From contig CALCEF010000118.1 in assembly GCA_937901365.1 (NCBI GenBank), positions 1-7,660 on the forward strand: DNA of 7,660 nt, read 5' to 3'. The first letter of the stretch is position 1. Every line of letters begins with the position of its first letter. This document shows positions 6,142 through 7,660 of this stretch, piece after piece. Both the position numbers and the translations under genes were made by a program. The notes beneath the pieces are model-generated. The model was not told where the DNA came from. It worked only from the letters and a program-made list of their open reading frames with translations, and ran no database searches. The DNA is from an uncultured euryarchaeote (GTDB taxonomy: Archaea; Thermoplasmatota; Poseidoniia; Poseidoniales; Thalassarchaeaceae).

Positions 6142-6156
6142 TCACCCGTAGGGTGA
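6142..6156. repeat. Perfect 6-bp inverted repeat containing the protease Shine-Dalgarno
   Basis: TCACCC, GTA, GGGTGA is a perfect dyad ending four bases before the protease ATG. Its right arm GGGTGA (6151-6156) is the best Shine-Dalgarno for that gene, so in RNA the left arm could pair with and hide it. In DNA it could be an operator. It is a shortened copy of the palindrome at 3771-3788. Pairing and similarity are seen; function is inference. Confidence 0.55.
6151..6156 (+). promoter_or_regulatory. Shine-Dalgarno GGGTGA of the protease gene
   Basis: GGGTGA matches the complement of the archaeal 16S rRNA tail and lies four bases before the ATG at 6161. An in-frame TAG at 6149-6151 rules out any upstream extension, so this site and the ATG define the start. 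Confidence 0.65.
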
Positions 6157-6160
6157 TACC

Positions 6161-7660
6161 ATGTCGCCTGACCGCCATCGAGCCATACTTGCGATTGCAG
6201 CCATCGGACTCTTCGTGCTACCTGTTTTAGCATCAGCCGCACCCGTTCCAATCGCAGAAAAGGAAGAGGTTCCATGGTGGGAAGATACGCTGATGGACAA
6301 GGACAAAGATGGCATTCAGGACAATATCTGGACTGCGATGGAAGTGTTCCCTGAGGAGTTTATTGACGAAGGTGACCGAATCGGTGTCATCGTTGATTTC
6401 GACCATCTGCCAACTCCTGAAGATGAGCGTCTCTTGGAAGATGAAGTCGACTTCATTCATCAGCACACATTCCATCTAATCGACAGCATCGCTGGTACAG
6501 TACCAATCGATCGAATAGAAGCACTCTCAGTTCTACCTGGAGTCGTCATGGTTGAACTCGATGGAATCATGCAGATTGCCAACGCCGATGTCAAGGACAC
6601 CCACGGTGTATGGGATGTGTATGAAGCGACTGGATATGATGGTGCAGGCAGTGTCGTATCAATCATTGATACAGGCATTGATGGCGCTCACGTTGGCCTA
6701 GATGACTTGGACGACGACAACAGTACGGACGACCCGAAAATCATCGCCTTCTATGACGTTGTCAACAACCCGACATTGACCAACGGTTCCGAAGTATTCC
6801 CCTATGATGACCAAGGACACGGCTCGCACTGCGCAGGCACGACCGCAGGCACAGGTGCACCCACATACGAGCACACAGGCATGGCACCCCAAGCGCAACT
6901 GGTCGGCGTCAAGGTATTGGATGCCGGTGGCTCAGGTTCATTCGCCGGTGTCATGATGGGCATGGAATGGACGGTTGAGAAGCGCCACGAATTCAACATC
7001 CGTGCAGCCAGCATGAGTCTGGGTGGGTTCGGTGTCATCGAATTGACCAGTTCCGAGGATGAGAGTGTCGCACGTATGGCCAACGAAATGGTTCGTTCAG
7101 GAATCGCCCTATTCATTGCAGCCGGAAACAACGGTGTCTCCGCTCAAATCGGTACACCCGGCAGTGCGGAGGATGTCATCACCGTCGGCGCACTCGACAA
7201 GGGAGATGATCCCGGAATTGCGATTTACTCAAGTCAAGGTCCTACCGAAGAAGGTCGAATCAAGCCCAACATTGCCTATGTTGGTTCCAGTGTCATTTCT
7301 GTGGAGTCCAATACGGGCACGGGTTACACCGGCATGTCTGGCACCAGTATGGCAACCCCTGGGGCTGCTGGAGTGGCCGCTTTGATGTATCAGGCGAACC
7401 CAGAATTGTCTCCGTTCGACATTCGCAATATCATGCAGGAAACCTCAGAGTACAGACCGTGCCACCACGCCGGTGCCAACGAGCCATGCGCAGAGGATTT
7501 GTCCGTCAAACCACGCCAAAACAACGTGTATGGTCACGGCGAAGTCCGCGCTCACCCCGCCGTGATGGAAGCGGCCAACCAAGTCTACGGATTTACCGAC
7601 ACGGTAGCAGTCAATCTCTCAACACAAATCATGGGTGACAACAAGGTCCACGTCGGTCAA
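6161..7660 (+). CDS. Secreted subtilisin-family (S8) serine protease precursor, C-terminus beyond the window
   Basis: The frame runs 500 codons from ATG 6161 to the right edge without a stop. Residues 1-26 are a signal peptide ending near ASA. Residues 46-54 are DKDKDGIQD, a calcium-binding loop like thrombospondin type 3 or EF-hand repeats. Residues about 72-139 resemble an inhibitor-I9 propeptide: IGVIVDF, then HQHTFHLIDSIAGTVP, then LPGVVMVELD. The catalytic domain follows with a complete triad: D170 in VSIIDTGID, H220 in GHGSHCAGT, S396 in SGTSMATP, and oxyanion N323 in AAGNNG. A D-rich loop (181-191) separates the first two motifs. Cysteines 434 and 443 are close enough for a disulfide. 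The enzyme should be exported, self-process its propeptide and cleave external protein. Past residue 480 the chain appears to enter a beta-rich C-terminal domain that is not complete here. It diverges from the sorting-tail gene. The start is fixed by an in-frame TAG just upstream and a GGGTGA Shine-Dalgarno. Confidence 0.93.
   Translation, partial: MSPDRHRAILAIAAIGLFVLPVLASAAPVPIAEKEEVPWWEDTLMDKDKDGIQDNIWTAMEVFPEEFIDEGDRIGVIVDFDHLPTPEDERLLEDEVDFIHQHTFHLIDSIAGTVPIDRIEALSVLPGVVMVELDGIMQIANADVKDTHGVWDVYEATGYDGAGSVVSIIDTGIDGAHVGLDDLDDDNSTDDPKIIAFYDVVNNPTLTNGSEVFPYDDQGHGSHCAGTTAGTGAPTYEHTGMAPQAQLVGVKVLDAGGSGSFAGVMMGMEWTVEKRHEFNIRAASMSLGGFGVIELTSSEDESVARMANEMVRSGIALFIAAGNNGVSAQIGTPGSAEDVITVGALDKGDDPGIAIYSSQGPTEEGRIKPNIAYVGSSVISVESNTGTGYTGMSGTSMATPGAAGVAALMYQANPELSPFDIRNIMQETSEYRPCHHAGANEPCAEDLSVKPRQNNVYGHGEVRAHPAVMEAANQVYGFTDTVAVNLSTQIMGDNKVHVGQ

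Noticed and set aside
6068..6178. N-terminal extension of the sorting-tail protein to an ATG at 6178
   Set aside because: It would place 37 unremarkable residues before a clean signal peptide and overlap the protease start at 6161.
6460..7131. Minus-strand open frames opposite the protease
   Set aside because: The plus strand here encodes an intact catalytic triad in one unbroken frame. The antisense products are low-complexity and lack start signals.
1..7660. CRISPR array, tRNA, rRNA, insertion sequence or phage module
   Set aside because: No regularly spaced repeats, cloverleaf, conserved rRNA segments, transposase motifs or long terminal inverted repeats were seen on either strand.

Overview
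The window looks like a piece of an archaeal chromosome, most likely from a marine planktonic euryarchaeon of the Marine Group II (Poseidoniales) type. The basis is indirect. Nearly every gene encodes an exported, acidic protein rich in N-glycosylation sequons. There is a compact archaeal-type TctA-family permease. One secreted protein ends in a tail resembling an archaeosortase sorting signal. Shine-Dalgarno motifs are GGTGA or GGAGG. No rRNA, tRNA or universal marker is present, so the lineage is inference. There is no mobile element, CRISPR array or phage gene.

Layout. A minus-strand cluster fills the left half. In transcription order it holds a membrane-anchored protein of about five OB-like beta-barrel units (3759 to 2200), a 12-base gap with a strong Shine-Dalgarno, a TctA-family membrane protein with a large acidic insert (2184 to 361), a 68-base gap holding two short perfect palindromes, and the start of a secreted lamin-tail-domain protein (292 to 1, running off the window). 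Head to head with this cluster is a plus-strand secreted glycoprotein-like gene (3785 to 5107). It converges on, and overlaps by 15 bases, a minus-strand secreted protein with a sorting-signal-like tail (6067 to 5093). That gene in turn diverges from a plus-strand secreted subtilisin-family protease (6161 to the right edge, incomplete).

How the genes may fit together. Five of the six genes carry N-terminal export or anchor segments and the sixth is an integral membrane transporter, so the window is a cell-surface locus. The protease would cleave external protein. The OB-repeat and lamin-tail proteins are plausible surface binding modules, and the permease might import a small organic acid or a related product. 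No single pathway can be proved from the sequence.

The most interesting signals are four. First, near-identical palindromes lie in the two divergent intergenic regions, TCATCCC-GATA-GGGATGA and TCACCC-GTA-GGGTGA; the second contains the Shine-Dalgarno of the protease gene. Second, the OB-repeat protein shows a duplication of a two-domain unit of about 200 residues, and its only four cysteines fall at matching places in the two copies. Third, the permease has a charged insert of about 125 residues. Fourth, OB-repeat and lamin-tail genes are linked, a domain pair otherwise known within secreted nucleases. No gap between genes exceeds 100 bases.
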